Of a stretch of 33,218 nt of DNA, positions 1 to 7,179 are shown piece after piece. Source of the DNA: Desulfocapsa sp. (lineage in GTDB: Bacteria > Desulfobacterota > Desulfobulbia > Desulfobulbales > CG2-30-60-27). A program made the position numbers and the translations under genes. The stretch's first letter is position 1; each line of letters starts with the position of its first letter. The notes under the pieces were generated by a model. The model saw nothing but the letters and a program-made list of their open reading frames with translations. It was not told the DNA's origin and did not search any database. The stretch is taken from positions 1-33,218 of the forward strand of contig DYDL01000008.1 of the NCBI GenBank assembly GCA_020717925.1, read 5' to 3'.

Positions 1-1
1 G

Positions 2-235
2 ATTGGAGCAAGAGAGTTATTCAGTTTATTTATGGCCTACGGTTTCGCTGGTGGGTTCAGACGAAAAAACCCGAAGAAAGAGGTGGTGGGAACCTGTAAT
101 GTCATTTCAAGCGGTGGAACCTACCGACGGCAGCGTACCGGCCCACGGGGGAAGGTCGCGATCAAAGCCCATAAACGAGCCCGCCATACTCGCGGGTACT
201 ACCATAAACTCAGAACAGGAGAACTTACAGCATGA
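2..235 (+). CDS. small basic protein, possibly cut by the left edge
   Basis: The frame is open to the left edge, so the true start may lie outside the window. The first ATG inside is at 32 and would give 67 residues. The protein is strongly basic (KNPKKE, RRQRTGPRGK, HKRARH), which would suit nucleic-acid binding, but no family is recognised. It is preferred over the overlapping frame at 3-293 because its TGA overlaps the ATG of the next gene as ATGA (232-235), the coupling seen throughout this genome. No strong ribosome binding site lies close to the ATG at 32, which favours an upstream start. Confidence 0.55.
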   Translation: MGARELFSLFMAYGFAGGFRRKNPKKEVVGTCNVISSGGTYRRQRTGPRGKVAIKAHKRARHTRGYYHKLRTGELTA

Positions 236-1155
236 GTCATTACAGCATAACAGTACCAGCAGACAACCCGGCAGCGATCCGGGCGGCCGCTGAGTTTTTC
301 GCCGGTCAGTGCGGATGTGTGGTTGAACCGAAACCAGCACAACGCAGTCAGAGTCCTACAACCGGAGCATGGAGTGATTACGCCCCGGTTGTAAACGAAA
401 GTACCTTACCGCCCGTCGAGGATGAAAAGGGGGAGTCTGCTGATCCGGCCATTATTTTCAGCCGTGTATTGCCGGAAAGCGTACCATTTAAAGATACTAT
501 TATTCAGACTGCAGATGTTGTGGGGGTACCCCAAACACCGCCACCAATACTGATAATACGACCTGATGAAACCGAGTCGCAGGGTATTTGGCCTATGGTG
601 ACTCCCGGTATCGTCGAACTCGCTGACGGCATTCCCTGGGATGAACGTATCCATTCCGGCAGCAAGAACAAACTGAAATCGCCACCACACGGTTGGAAGC
701 TGAGGAAACAGCCGGATACCTTCGAAACAAAAGACTTGTGGCTGACCTATGTCGCTGGTATCGAAGCTGAGTTACGGGCGGCGGTCGGTACCCCCCCACT
801 GACCCCTGTTACCGCTGTAGCGCCGCCCGTCCCACCAACACCAACACCAACACCAACACCAACACCAACACCAACACCAACACCAACACCACCGATGAGT
901 ATCATGACGGATTACCCTAACCTGAGTGGTGGAAGTCATCGAGAAGTACCAACGCCACCGGTCCCGGCCACTGCTGTTACGGTACCGGGCGTTGCCATGA
1001 CTTATGGGGAACTCACCCGGCGGATAACCGGCGCTCAAATCATGCCGCCATTAATTCAAGCGGCTCTTGCTCAGGTCGGTTTAGACGGTTATCCGACTTT
1101 AACCAAGTATCCTGACCTTATCCCGGAAGTGGCCCGGATACTCGGTCTGAGCTAA
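232..1155 (+). CDS. phage replication-module protein with WDxRIHS-type motif and Thr-Pro linker
   Basis: A 307-residue protein of unknown biochemical function. Residues about 137-163 carry [13 protein letters not shown] followed by GWKLRKQPD. This matches a motif (WDxRIHSxSK...G.WR.RR) known in phage proteins that sit beside recombination and single-strand-binding genes. A flexible linker containing nine Pro-Thr dipeptides (about residues 202-219) leads to a conserved-looking C-terminal domain of about 55 residues, rich in Leu, Pro and Gly. The start is fixed by the ATGA overlap with the preceding frame. The gene is followed after 10 bases by the pentapeptide gene, which has a clear AAGGAGG site. 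A role with the downstream nuclease and SSB-like protein is inferred from context only. Confidence 0.8.
   Translation: MSHYSITVPADNPAAIRAAAEFFAGQCGCVVEPKPAQRSQSPTTGAWSDYAPVVNESTLPPVEDEKGESADPAIIFSRVLPESVPFKDTIIQTADVVGVPQTPPPILIIRPDETESQGIWPMVTPGIVELADGIPWDERIHSGSKNKLKSPPHGWKLRKQPDTFETKDLWLTYVAGIEAELRAAVGTPPLTPVTAVAPPVPPTPTPTPTPTPTPTPTPTPPMSIMTDYPNLSGGSHREVPTPPVPATAVTVPGVAMTYGELTRRITGAQIMPPLIQAALAQVGLDGYPTLTKYPDLIPEVARILGLS
835..888 (+). repeat. hexanucleotide tandem repeat CCAACA x9 (Pro-Thr linker)
   Basis: Nine perfect copies of CCAACA in frame inside the 307-residue gene. Unit gain or loss would lengthen or shorten the linker by two residues without changing frame. The minus-strand frame through it (alternating Cys and Trp) is an artefact. 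Confidence 0.95.
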
Positions 1156-1165
1156 GGAGGATACA

Positions 1166-1825
1166 ATGGAAATCAGATCGAGATTCGACAGTGATAAAAT
1201 TTTATTCACCGCGGAAGCAGATAGTATGAAGGACTTGGTTGAAAAAGCCATAAAGTCCAGGGCGAACCTCTACGGGGCGAACCTCTACGGGGCGAACCTC
1301 TACGGGGCGAACCTCTACGGGGCGAACCTCACCGGGGCGAACCTCTACGGGGCGAACCTCACCGGGGCGAACCTCTACGAGGCGAACCTCTACGAGGCGA
1401 ACCTCTACGGGGCGAACCTCGCCGGGGCGGACCTCACCAGGGCGAACCTCACCGGGGCGGACCTCACCGGGGTGAACCTCTACGGGGCGGACCTCACCGG
1501 GGCGAACCTCACCGGGGCGGACCTCTACGGGGCGAACCTCGCCGGGGCGAACCTCGCCGGGGCGAACCTCGCCGGGGCGGACCTCGATGAAAACACGAAA
1601 TTAATTGGTGATTACCCGGTTTTTCAAATTACCCCTATCGGTTCACGTATGTCCACTTTGGTAGCATTCAATACCGACAAAGGCGTAGTTATCAAGACTG
1701 GCTGTTTCTTCGGAACAGTCAAAGAGTTCATGACCGCGGTTGAAAAACAACATTCTGGAACAAAGTTTGAAACGGAATATCGAGCAGCAATCGAACTTAT
1801 TAAATTGTGTTTCGTTGTGGTGTAG
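1166..1825 (+). CDS. pentapeptide-repeat protein
   Basis: A 219-residue protein in three parts. Residues 1-32 are a short leader. Residues 33-142 are 22 consecutive pentapeptides of the form A(N/D)LxG, which in this family fold into a right-handed quadrilateral beta-helix. The last 77 or so residues are a non-repetitive domain starting [14 protein letters not shown]. Some pentapeptide proteins (Qnr, MfpA) mimic B-form DNA and bind gyrase; nothing here proves that role, and many phage members have no known function. The start is supported by AAGGAGG seven bases upstream. The gene sits between a replication-module protein and a RecB-like nuclease and ends two bases before the latter's start. 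Confidence 0.9.
   Translation: MEIRSRFDSDKILFTAEADSMKDLVEKAIKSRANLYGANLYGANLYGANLYGANLTGANLYGANLTGANLYEANLYEANLYGANLAGADLTRANLTGADLTGVNLYGADLTGANLTGADLYGANLAGANLAGANLAGADLDENTKLIGDYPVFQITPIGSRMSTLVAFNTDKGVVIKTGCFFGTVKEFMTAVEKQHSGTKFETEYRAAIELIKLCFVVV
1262..1591 (+). repeat. 15-bp tandem repeat x22 encoding pentapeptides
   Basis: Twenty-two in-frame 15-base units (consensus GCGAACCTCTACGGG). Adjacent copies are nearly identical at DNA level, including third positions, so the array has expanded recently or is being homogenised by slippage or recombination. Three sub-types differ at the fourth residue: Tyr, Thr or Ala. Confidence 0.95.
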
Positions 1826-1827
1826 CC

Positions 1828-2985
1828 ATGGGACAGCACAGTATACTACCACCGTCGTCGGCTCACATCTGGCGGTACTGTTCCGGATGGGTGCAGCTCG
1901 CCCAAGACAACCCGCAAGGTGAGACAGAGGACACTTTACGCGGAAACGCGATTCATGAGATCCGGCATCTACTCATTGATGCGGGTATGCACGGTGGCTT
2001 GGGTCCAGTCCTACGGGTCGGTGATGTGGCTACCAACGGCACGGTGATCAATGATGAGATGTTTGAATGCGGTGAACTGGCGGCTCAGATCTTCCTCAAG
2101 GAATGGCAAGCCCGGATCTGCGGTGGGGGGGCCAAGTACGGTATCGAGCATCAGGTACAATGTCCCGGCATCCATCCCGATAACTACGGCACCCCGGACG
2201 GCTGGTTATGGGCACCGAACGATAATACACTCATTATCGACGATTGCAAGGGTGGCCATGTTCATGTCGATGCACATGAAAACTGGCAGGAAATCGATTA
2301 CTCTTCCGGTATCGTGGACTATCTCGGCCTCACCGACCCGAACATAGCCGTGTGGATGCGATTGGTTCAACCGTTCAGCTACCACAGTGACGGACCGGTG
2401 CGAACCTGGAAAACCACATTGGGGGCGCTGCAGCGGAAGTACTGGCCGGAACTATCGGTGGCTGCTCATGAGGCAATGGGGCCGAATGCTCAGTGTCGAA
2501 CCGGGCATCAGTGCCGCCGTTGTCATGTGCGGCATGTCTGTACCGCCGCCTTGCAATGCGGAATGGAGTTGTACGAAACAACAATGTTCCCGGTGCAATC
2601 GAAGCTACCACCACCCGCCCTCGGTCTGCAGATGAAGATTGTTGACCGGGCCATGGAACAATTGAAAGCACTCAAAACCGGTTATGAAGAACAGGTCAAA
2701 GCCACAATTAAAGGAGGGGCAAGGGTACCGGGCTGGTGTCTACAACCGACCGCCAGCCGGGAAAAATGGCAGAAAAGTCAACAAGAGGTAGTATTAATGG
2801 GGCAACTGTTCGATGTTGATTTGAAGAAGGACGATCTGATCACCCCGAACCATGCCCGTAAAGCCGGTATCCCGGACGATATTCTCGCCGTCTACAGCGG
2901 CAGGACCACCGGCCTGGAACTGAAACCGGAATCGACCGATAAGGTAAGAATGATATTCAACAAGGAGCATAACAATGTTGATTAA
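1828..2985 (+). CDS. DUF2800-like PD-(D/E)XK nuclease (RecB/Cas4-type)
   Basis: A 385-residue protein opening with LPPSSAHIWRYCSG, the opening typical of DUF2800 phage nucleases. The PD-(D/E)XK core is visible as GTPD (Asp124) followed by LIIDDCKGG (Asp139, Lys141), with Glu44 in the first helix. Cys18 together with the C-terminal cluster Cys229, Cys232 and Cys238 could bind an Fe-S cluster, as in AddB and Cas4 relatives; that is inference. It probably acts in phage recombination or DNA end processing with the neighbouring SSB-like protein. The start at MGQHS is chosen over the upstream GTGTTTCGT frame because family similarity begins there and it leaves a two-base gap after the previous gene. 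Confidence 0.85.
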   Translation: MGQHSILPPSSAHIWRYCSGWVQLAQDNPQGETEDTLRGNAIHEIRHLLIDAGMHGGLGPVLRVGDVATNGTVINDEMFECGELAAQIFLKEWQARICGGGAKYGIEHQVQCPGIHPDNYGTPDGWLWAPNDNTLIIDDCKGGHVHVDAHENWQEIDYSSGIVDYLGLTDPNIAVWMRLVQPFSYHSDGPVRTWKTTLGALQRKYWPELSVAAHEAMGPNAQCRTGHQCRRCHVRHVCTAALQCGMELYETTMFPVQSKLPPPALGLQMKIVDRAMEQLKALKTGYEEQVKATIKGGARVPGWCLQPTASREKWQKSQQEVVLMGQLFDVDLKKDDLITPNHARKAGIPDDILAVYSGRTTGLELKPESTDKVRMIFNKEHNNVD

Positions 2986-3262
2986 AAAGCATCTCGATTT
3001 ACTCGGCTACGAAGTGAAAGACAAGGTTTCCAATTACACGGGTGTGGTAATCTCCATGTCTTTCGACCTATATGGCTGCATTCAGGCTGACGTAAGACCA
3101 AAAGAACTGACAAAAGAAGACGGCACCATGCGCCCCGGTCTTTGGCTTGATGTGTCGAGATTGGAAAAGACCAGCACTGCACCACTTATGGAGCAACCGA
3201 ATTTTGAATGGGGTCCGGTTGCTGAAGGACTTAAAGGCCCCGCTAATCTACCAAGCAAATAA
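2975..3262 (+). CDS. small phage protein with DVSRL motif
   Basis: A 95-residue protein with the pattern YEVKDKVSNYTGVV, SFDLYGCIQADV and WLDVSRL. This pattern recurs in small phage proteins next to DUF2800 and SSB-like genes; function is unknown. The N-terminal half resembles a small beta-barrel (KOW/SH3-like) by eye. Its ATG overlaps the end of the nuclease gene by 11 bases and has the site AAGGAGCATAACAATG, which is repeated exactly before the next gene. Confidence 0.8.
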   Translation: MLIKKHLDLLGYEVKDKVSNYTGVVISMSFDLYGCIQADVRPKELTKEDGTMRPGLWLDVSRLEKTSTAPLMEQPNFEWGPVAEGLKGPANLPSK

Positions 3263-3295
3263 CCAGTTAACCGCCGCAAGGCAAGGAGCATAACA

Positions 3296-4234
3296 ATGGC
3301 TAAAGGATATGTTGAAATTAATGGTCGTATCGTTCAAGGGCACCCGATGGTGTATGCGGTCCCTACTGATTTTAATACGAAAAAACCGAAAGTTAAAACC
3401 GACGGGACACTGGCAACAGCAGAATCTTTTTTCGCTGTTGCGACCCCGAAGGGTAGGGAGCAGCATTGGAACCAAACCGAATGGGGTTCCAGAATCTGGA
3501 ACGAAGGTCAAATATCATGGCCACAGGGTGAGTGGCAGATGAAGGATTTTGCTTGGAAGGTGGTCGATGGGGACAGCACCGAATTGAATAAAAACATGAA
3601 ACGACCGTGTGATCATGAAGGCTTCCCCGGTCATTGGATTATCTCACTCAAGGCTTTCGTTGGTAATCCTACCCAGTGCTTTGCCAACGGTAAATATGGT
3701 CAGGGTGATATCCTCCGTGACCCCGGAGCAATCAAAACTGGTGATTACTGTCGAGCACTTTTTACCCTTAAAACAAACGGTCAAGCCCCACCGAAAACTC
3801 CCGGACTCTACTTGACCTGTTTTGGCTTCGACATGACCCGTGCCGGCGAGGAGATTATCAGCGGGCCGGATGCCGGCGCCATGTTCGGTCAGACCGCCCC
3901 GGTAATCCCGCCGAACGCCAAGCTCGACCCGGCCGTAGGTGCCCCGCCACCTGCGACTGGTGGCTATGTAACACCCGGCCCGCCGGTAGTACAACAACCG
4001 CAGTACCCACCACCTGCCCCCGCCGTAATGCCGCCCGCTCCCGCCATCGTGCCACCTGCGGCGCCGAACATGGGGTTTGTGCAAGGACCACCGGCACCAC
4101 CTCCCGCTCCGGTCATCTACCGGTTGCACTCGGACGGCAAGAGCTACACAGAGGACCAACTGAAGGGATGGGGATGGACCCCTGACCAGATCAACAGCCT
4201 GCCGATCAGCACTGGCGTAGATGTACCATTTTGA
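3296..4234 (+). CDS. single-stranded-DNA-binding-like protein (DUF2815-like) with SSB-type C-terminal tip
   Basis: A 312-residue protein. Residues 1 to about 195 form a globular region rich in aromatic residues (VEINGRIVQGHPMVYAVP, DFAWKVVDGD, GLYLTCFGFDMTRAG), resembling the DUF2815 group of phage ssDNA-binding proteins that accompany DUF2800 nucleases. Residues about 200-275 are a Pro/Ala-rich disordered linker. The final residues STGVDVPF resemble the Asp-rich D-x-PF tip by which bacterial SSB recruits partners. Globular core, long disordered linker and acidic-aromatic tip form the SSB layout, reached here from a different core family. It probably coats ssDNA during replication or recombination with the polymerase downstream. 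Confidence 0.72.
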   Translation: MAKGYVEINGRIVQGHPMVYAVPTDFNTKKPKVKTDGTLATAESFFAVATPKGREQHWNQTEWGSRIWNEGQISWPQGEWQMKDFAWKVVDGDSTELNKNMKRPCDHEGFPGHWIISLKAFVGNPTQCFANGKYGQGDILRDPGAIKTGDYCRALFTLKTNGQAPPKTPGLYLTCFGFDMTRAGEEIISGPDAGAMFGQTAPVIPPNAKLDPAVGAPPPATGGYVTPGPPVVQQPQYPPPAPAVMPPAPAIVPPAAPNMGFVQGPPAPPPAPVIYRLHSDGKSYTEDQLKGWGWTPDQINSLPISTGVDVPF

Positions 4235-4247
4235 TAATTGATGATAT

Positions 4248-4351
4248 GGAGGGTGGCGGAACGCTGGTAGACGCAAGTAGGCCGGGGGCACAGAGAACCG
4301 GAAGGCTGAGACTGTTCTTTCTCATGCAAGGTTGGAATCCTTGCCCCTCCT
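4248..4351 (+). tRNA. tRNA-like element 1, class II (Leu/Ser-type), anticodon not assignable
   Basis: The acceptor strands GGAGGGT (4248-4254) and CCCCTCC (4344-4350) pair in six of seven positions. The D arm is GCG...CGC with GGTAGA in the loop, as in tRNA-Leu. A long variable arm TGAGA/TCTCA (about 4307-4324) and a T arm CAAGG/CCTTG (4327-4343) are present. The T loop is TTGGAAT, so the nearly invariant C56 is G. Between the D arm and the variable arm lie about 32 bases instead of about 17, and no 5+7+5 anticodon arm is evident. It may be a degenerate tRNA, a tRNA with an insertion, or a tRNA mimic. Confidence 0.45.
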
Positions 4352-4396
4352 TTTGTCACAATGAACCATAACCAACCACCAACAGGAGAATAGAAC

Positions 4397-4567
4397 ATGG
4401 AAGAATTATTGAAAAAGATCAAAGCGGAGTTTCTCGAATTCGGCGTTGATGCCAATCTGCGAGCAGAGAAAGGCAATAAGGCTGCCGGCAAACGATCCCG
4501 CAAGAGCAGTTTGGTACTGACCAAGCTCTTCAAGGAATGGCGCGCCGCAAGCATCGAGGGCGAGTAA
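4397..4567 (+). CDS. histone H1-like (Hc1-type) nucleoid protein
   Basis: A 56-residue basic protein beginning MEELLKKIKAEF with the diagnostic stretch EKGNKAAGKRSRKSSL followed by LTKLFKEWR. This is the short Hc1/histone-H1-like domain common in phages and in Chlamydia Hc1. The family binds DNA nonspecifically; in phages it is thought to organise or protect DNA, which is inference here. The start has CAGGAG upstream. The gene lies exactly between the two tRNA-like elements, which makes a composite RNA-protein-RNA cluster. Confidence 0.8.
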   Translation: MEELLKKIKAEFLEFGVDANLRAEKGNKAAGKRSRKSSLVLTKLFKEWRAASIEGE

Positions 4568-4575
4568 TCAGAGTG

Positions 4576-4790
4576 GTGTGAGTGGCGGAATTGGTAGACG
4601 CGAGTTAAAGGGATACTTACCTAAAAGTCAAGCAGCACAATAGTAGCAATACTATGAACCTAAGGACTGTATTCAGTGCTCAATAAGGCTAGAGCAATAC
4701 TGATAATGTTTTCGGCTTATCCCTACTCTTGAGATGCCGGTTATATCCTCAAGGTAACAAGGTGTGCGGGTTCGAGTCCCGCCTCACATT
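4576..4790 (+). tRNA. tRNA-like element 2 (tRNA-Leu-type) with about 100-base insertion in the anticodon arm
   Basis: The acceptor GTGTGAG (4576-4582) pairs with CTCACAT (4783-4789): six Watson-Crick pairs plus G-U. The D arm is GCG GAATTGGTAGA CGC, a typical tRNA-Leu form. The T arm GCGGG TTCGAGT CCCGC is fully canonical. Between D and T arms lie about 164 bases. In them GAGT (4602-4605) pairs with ACTC (4725-4728) and AGGGATA (4609-4615) with TATCCCT (4718-4724), so the anticodon arm seems to open into a large insert. The insert contains a perfect hairpin ATAGTA-GCAA-TACTAT with a GNRA loop, and CTTGAG/CTCAAG follows it. E. coli tRNA-Leu(UAA) also has a GGGAT/ATCCC anticodon stem. A small intron is possible, but I could not trace group I core elements, and no anticodon can be assigned. 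Confidence 0.5.
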
Positions 4791-4798
4791 ATGAACCA

Positions 4799-4820
4799 TA
4801 CCCCGGCTTCGGTCGGGGTA
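4799..4820 (+). other. strong UUCG-tetraloop hairpin after tRNA-like element 2
   Basis: The stem TACCCCGGC (4799-4807) pairs with GTCGGGGTA (4812-4820) around a TTCG loop: nine pairs including one G-U. There is no T tract, so it is more likely an RNA stabiliser or processing boundary than an intrinsic terminator. It lies just before the AAGGAG site of the next gene. Confidence 0.6.
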
Positions 4821-4840
4821 ACAATAAGGAGCAAAACACT

Positions 4841-5032
4841 ATGAGATGGATACCCAAATTTGGTTTACATTGGCTCTCTATTGGTTGGTGGGGGTATCTA
4901 CTCTCTAAACCAGTTAGTTTCAGATCATTTTGGTGCCGATCATGTGGACATCCTGATGGGATTTGGTACTATAATCCTAACGGATTAGAGCCCGATATGC
5001 ACTGCAAATTCTGCAACGACGACCTCGCATGA
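4841..5032 (+). CDS. small zinc-ribbon protein
   Basis: A 63-residue protein whose N-terminal half is rich in Trp and hydrophobic residues (WIPKFGLHWLSIGWWGYLL) and whose C-terminal half has CRSCG...CKFCND, a four-cysteine zinc site. The start follows AAGGAGCAAAACACT. Its TGA overlaps the polymerase ATG as ATGA, so the two are probably translationally coupled. No specific family is recognised; a link to the polymerase is suggested only by coupling. Confidence 0.65.
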   Translation: MRWIPKFGLHWLSIGWWGYLLSKPVSFRSFWCRSCGHPDGIWYYNPNGLEPDMHCKFCNDDLA

Positions 5033-7017
5033 TGATGAACCACGTCTATGACACCGAGTGCTACCTTAATGTCTGGACATTGGCGGCAAAAACCCATGAA
5101 ACCGGGTGCCGCCACTTTTTCGAGATCAGTTTCAGGCGCAACGATATTGCCGAGTTGTGGACGTGGATACAAAGCATCAGGCAGGACCGGATGGTAGGTT
5201 TTATGAATCTCGGTTATGACTATCCGGTCTTGCACTTCATCCTTCAGCATTACAATGTTACCCCGGCCGATATCTATAATTTCTCAACCAATATTATCGA
5301 GAGTGACGATCGGTTCGGCCATATCATATGGGACCGTGACCAGGTGGTGCAACAGGTCGATCTTTACAAGATCCACCATTTCGATAATCGGGCCAAGACC
5401 ACAAGTCTGAAGATCCTCGAATTCAACATGCGGTCGCAGAGTATTGTTGACCTGCCGTTCCCACCGGGTACCATGTTGACCAGTGCGGAGATTGACACTC
5501 TTATTCGCTATAACCATCACGATGTCGATCAGACCGAAGCATTTATGGTTCAATCGGCCGACAGCATCAAGTTCCGTGAATACCTATCGGAGAAATATGG
5601 ACGCAACTTCCTCAATCACAATGATACCAAAATCGGCAAAGATTATCTGATTGCAGAGCTTGAGCGGATCAACCCCGGTTCTTGTTACCAGAAGGTGGAC
5701 GGCCGTAGACAGCCGCGGCAGACCCATCGTTCCACCATTTGTTTCAACGATATCATCTTCCCCTACGTTCGTTTCGAGCGACCCGAGTTCAACCAAGTGC
5801 TCCAATGGTTAAGAGAGACGACAATCAGCGGCTATGATACCAAGGACTGCATCAAGGTTTGGTCTGCTTACAACAAGAAGACCAAAGAATGGTTGGGTAA
5901 ATGGCACAACGAGCGAGAAGTAACGACGTCATGGCTTGAGGGACCAGCAACAATAGATGAAGGTTGGCAGAGGAAGAGCAAACCCCTTTCCTGCGTCGTG
6001 GATGGCTTCCAGTTCGATTTTGGGACCGGGGGTATCCATGGCAGCATCGATGGTGCGATTGTCGAGGCAACGGAGATTGAGTGCATCCTGGACCTTGATG
6101 TAACTAGCTACTATCCGAGCCTCGGTATTGTCAACCGAATTCACCCCGAACACCTTGGAACCACCTTCTGCGATGTTTATGCCGATATCAAAAAGCAACG
6201 GATCAGTTATGCCAAGGGCACACCGGAAAACGAGATGCTAAAACTGGCATTAAATGGCACTTATGGTGATACCAACAGTCTCTTCAGTCCACTCTATGAC
6301 CCACAGTATACCATGGCGATTACTGTCAATGGTCAACTACTTCTCTGTATGCTGGCGGAACAGATGATGAGGATACCAGGCCTGAAGATGATCCAGGTCA
6401 ACACCGATGGGTTGACGGTCAAGGTCCATCGCGGCTATCTACAGCATATCAGTAAAGTCAGAAAATGGTGGTGTGAAGTCACCGGTTTAGAACTGGAACA
6501 CGCCTTCTATAAACGAATGTTTATACGGGATGTCAACAATTATATTGCCGAACAAGAAAACGGTAAGTTGAAATGCAAAGGGGCCTACGTCCATAACATC
6601 GAAAAGCCAGGTGCTAAGGGTAACCTTGGCTGGCACCAAAATCATTCAGCCTTGGTCATCCAGAAGGCGGCAGAGGTAGCCCTGATCTGGGGCACCAACA
6701 TCGAGCAATTCATTCATAACCACAATGAACCGCTAGACTTCATGCTGCGAACGAAAGTGAACCGTAAGGACCGTCTGTTGCTTGATGAAGTACAGATACA
6801 GAATGTCACGAGGTATTATGTTTCCACCAATGGCGGATCACTGGTCAAGATCATGCAACCGCTCAAGGGAAAAACTGAAGAACGACGGATCGGTATCAAT
6901 GTCGGTTGGAAGGTGACTGAGTGTAACAACCTGACAGGGACGATTGCCGATATTGATCACCGATACTATATTGAAGAGGCTTACAAACTTACGAAACCTT
7001 TAAAACAGAGGCTATAA
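5029..7017 (+). CDS. family B DNA polymerase with 3'-5' exonuclease
   Basis: A 662-residue replicative polymerase. Exonuclease motifs are visible: Exo I VYDTE (Asp8, Glu10), Exo II NLGYD (Asn60, Asp64) and Exo III YNHHD (Tyr161, Asp165). A GGIHG motif (334-338) precedes the palm. Polymerase motif A is DVTSYYPS (Asp357), motif B is KLALNGTYG (Lys405, Asn409, Tyr412, Gly413) and motif C is VNTDG (Asp460), where the usual YxDTD is reduced to NTDG. The length fits the compact phage group of this family. It copies the phage genome, presumably with the SSB-like protein and nuclease upstream. Three consecutive ATG codons follow the overlap with the zinc protein; the first is used here. Confidence 0.9.
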   Translation: MMMNHVYDTECYLNVWTLAAKTHETGCRHFFEISFRRNDIAELWTWIQSIRQDRMVGFMNLGYDYPVLHFILQHYNVTPADIYNFSTNIIESDDRFGHIIWDRDQVVQQVDLYKIHHFDNRAKTTSLKILEFNMRSQSIVDLPFPPGTMLTSAEIDTLIRYNHHDVDQTEAFMVQSADSIKFREYLSEKYGRNFLNHNDTKIGKDYLIAELERINPGSCYQKVDGRRQPRQTHRSTICFNDIIFPYVRFERPEFNQVLQWLRETTISGYDTKDCIKVWSAYNKKTKEWLGKWHNEREVTTSWLEGPATIDEGWQRKSKPLSCVVDGFQFDFGTGGIHGSIDGAIVEATEIECILDLDVTSYYPSLGIVNRIHPEHLGTTFCDVYADIKKQRISYAKGTPENEMLKLALNGTYGDTNSLFSPLYDPQYTMAITVNGQLLLCMLAEQMMRIPGLKMIQVNTDGLTVKVHRGYLQHISKVRKWWCEVTGLELEHAFYKRMFIRDVNNYIAEQENGKLKCKGAYVHNIEKPGAKGNLGWHQNHSALVIQKAAEVALIWGTNIEQFIHNHNEPLDFMLRTKVNRKDRLLLDEVQIQNVTRYYVSTNGGSLVKIMQPLKGKTEERRIGINVGWKVTECNNLTGTIADIDHRYYIEEAYKLTKPLKQRL

Positions 7018-7019
7018 TC

Positions 7020-7172
7020 ATGAAATCAATTATTTTATTAATGTTACTTCTGGCTTTCTCGGGATGCGCAAGAACCCCGTCATTGATTCCTGAGATTGAA
7101 GAAAATCAAATACACGTTGATGCTGAAAGCGTCTTTGATTTCTTAACGATGGTGTTGGTTTCGGTTTTGTGA
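7020..7172 (+). CDS. small lipoprotein, candidate outer-membrane spanin (Rz1-like)
   Basis: A 50-residue protein starting two bases after the polymerase stop. The N-terminus MKSIILLMLLLAFSGCA is a clear lipoprotein signal with lipobox AFSGC, leaving about 35 mature residues. Size and lipobox fit a Rz1-type o-spanin, but it is not proline-rich and sits on the strand opposite the lysis cassette, so this is only a candidate. It is the last rightward gene; the endolysin converges on it from the other strand seven bases away. Confidence 0.6.
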   Translation: MKSIILLMLLLAFSGCARTPSLIPEIEENQIHVDAESVFDFLTMVLVSVL

Positions 7173-7179
7173 GGCGGGA

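Noticed and set aside
3-293. 96-residue plus-strand frame at the left edge
   Set aside because: It overlaps both the basic frame and the 307-residue gene out of frame, and lacks the ATGA junction that the alternative has.
772-1038. Minus-strand frame with a long alternating Cys-Trp stretch
   Set aside because: It is the reverse reading of the CCAACA repeat in a well supported gene.
1262-1591. Regular 15-base repeats as a CRISPR array
   Set aside because: Units are contiguous with no spacers and encode pentapeptides in frame.
4602-4728. Confident call of a group I intron in tRNA-Leu(UAA)
   Set aside because: The D and T arms and the AGGGAT stem fit, but the core elements, G-binding site and splice boundaries could not be traced, and the spliced anticodon loop does not come out at seven bases.
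4799-4820. Intrinsic terminator after the second tRNA-like element
   Set aside because: The hairpin is strong but no T tract follows, and the next gene in the same direction starts 20 bases later.
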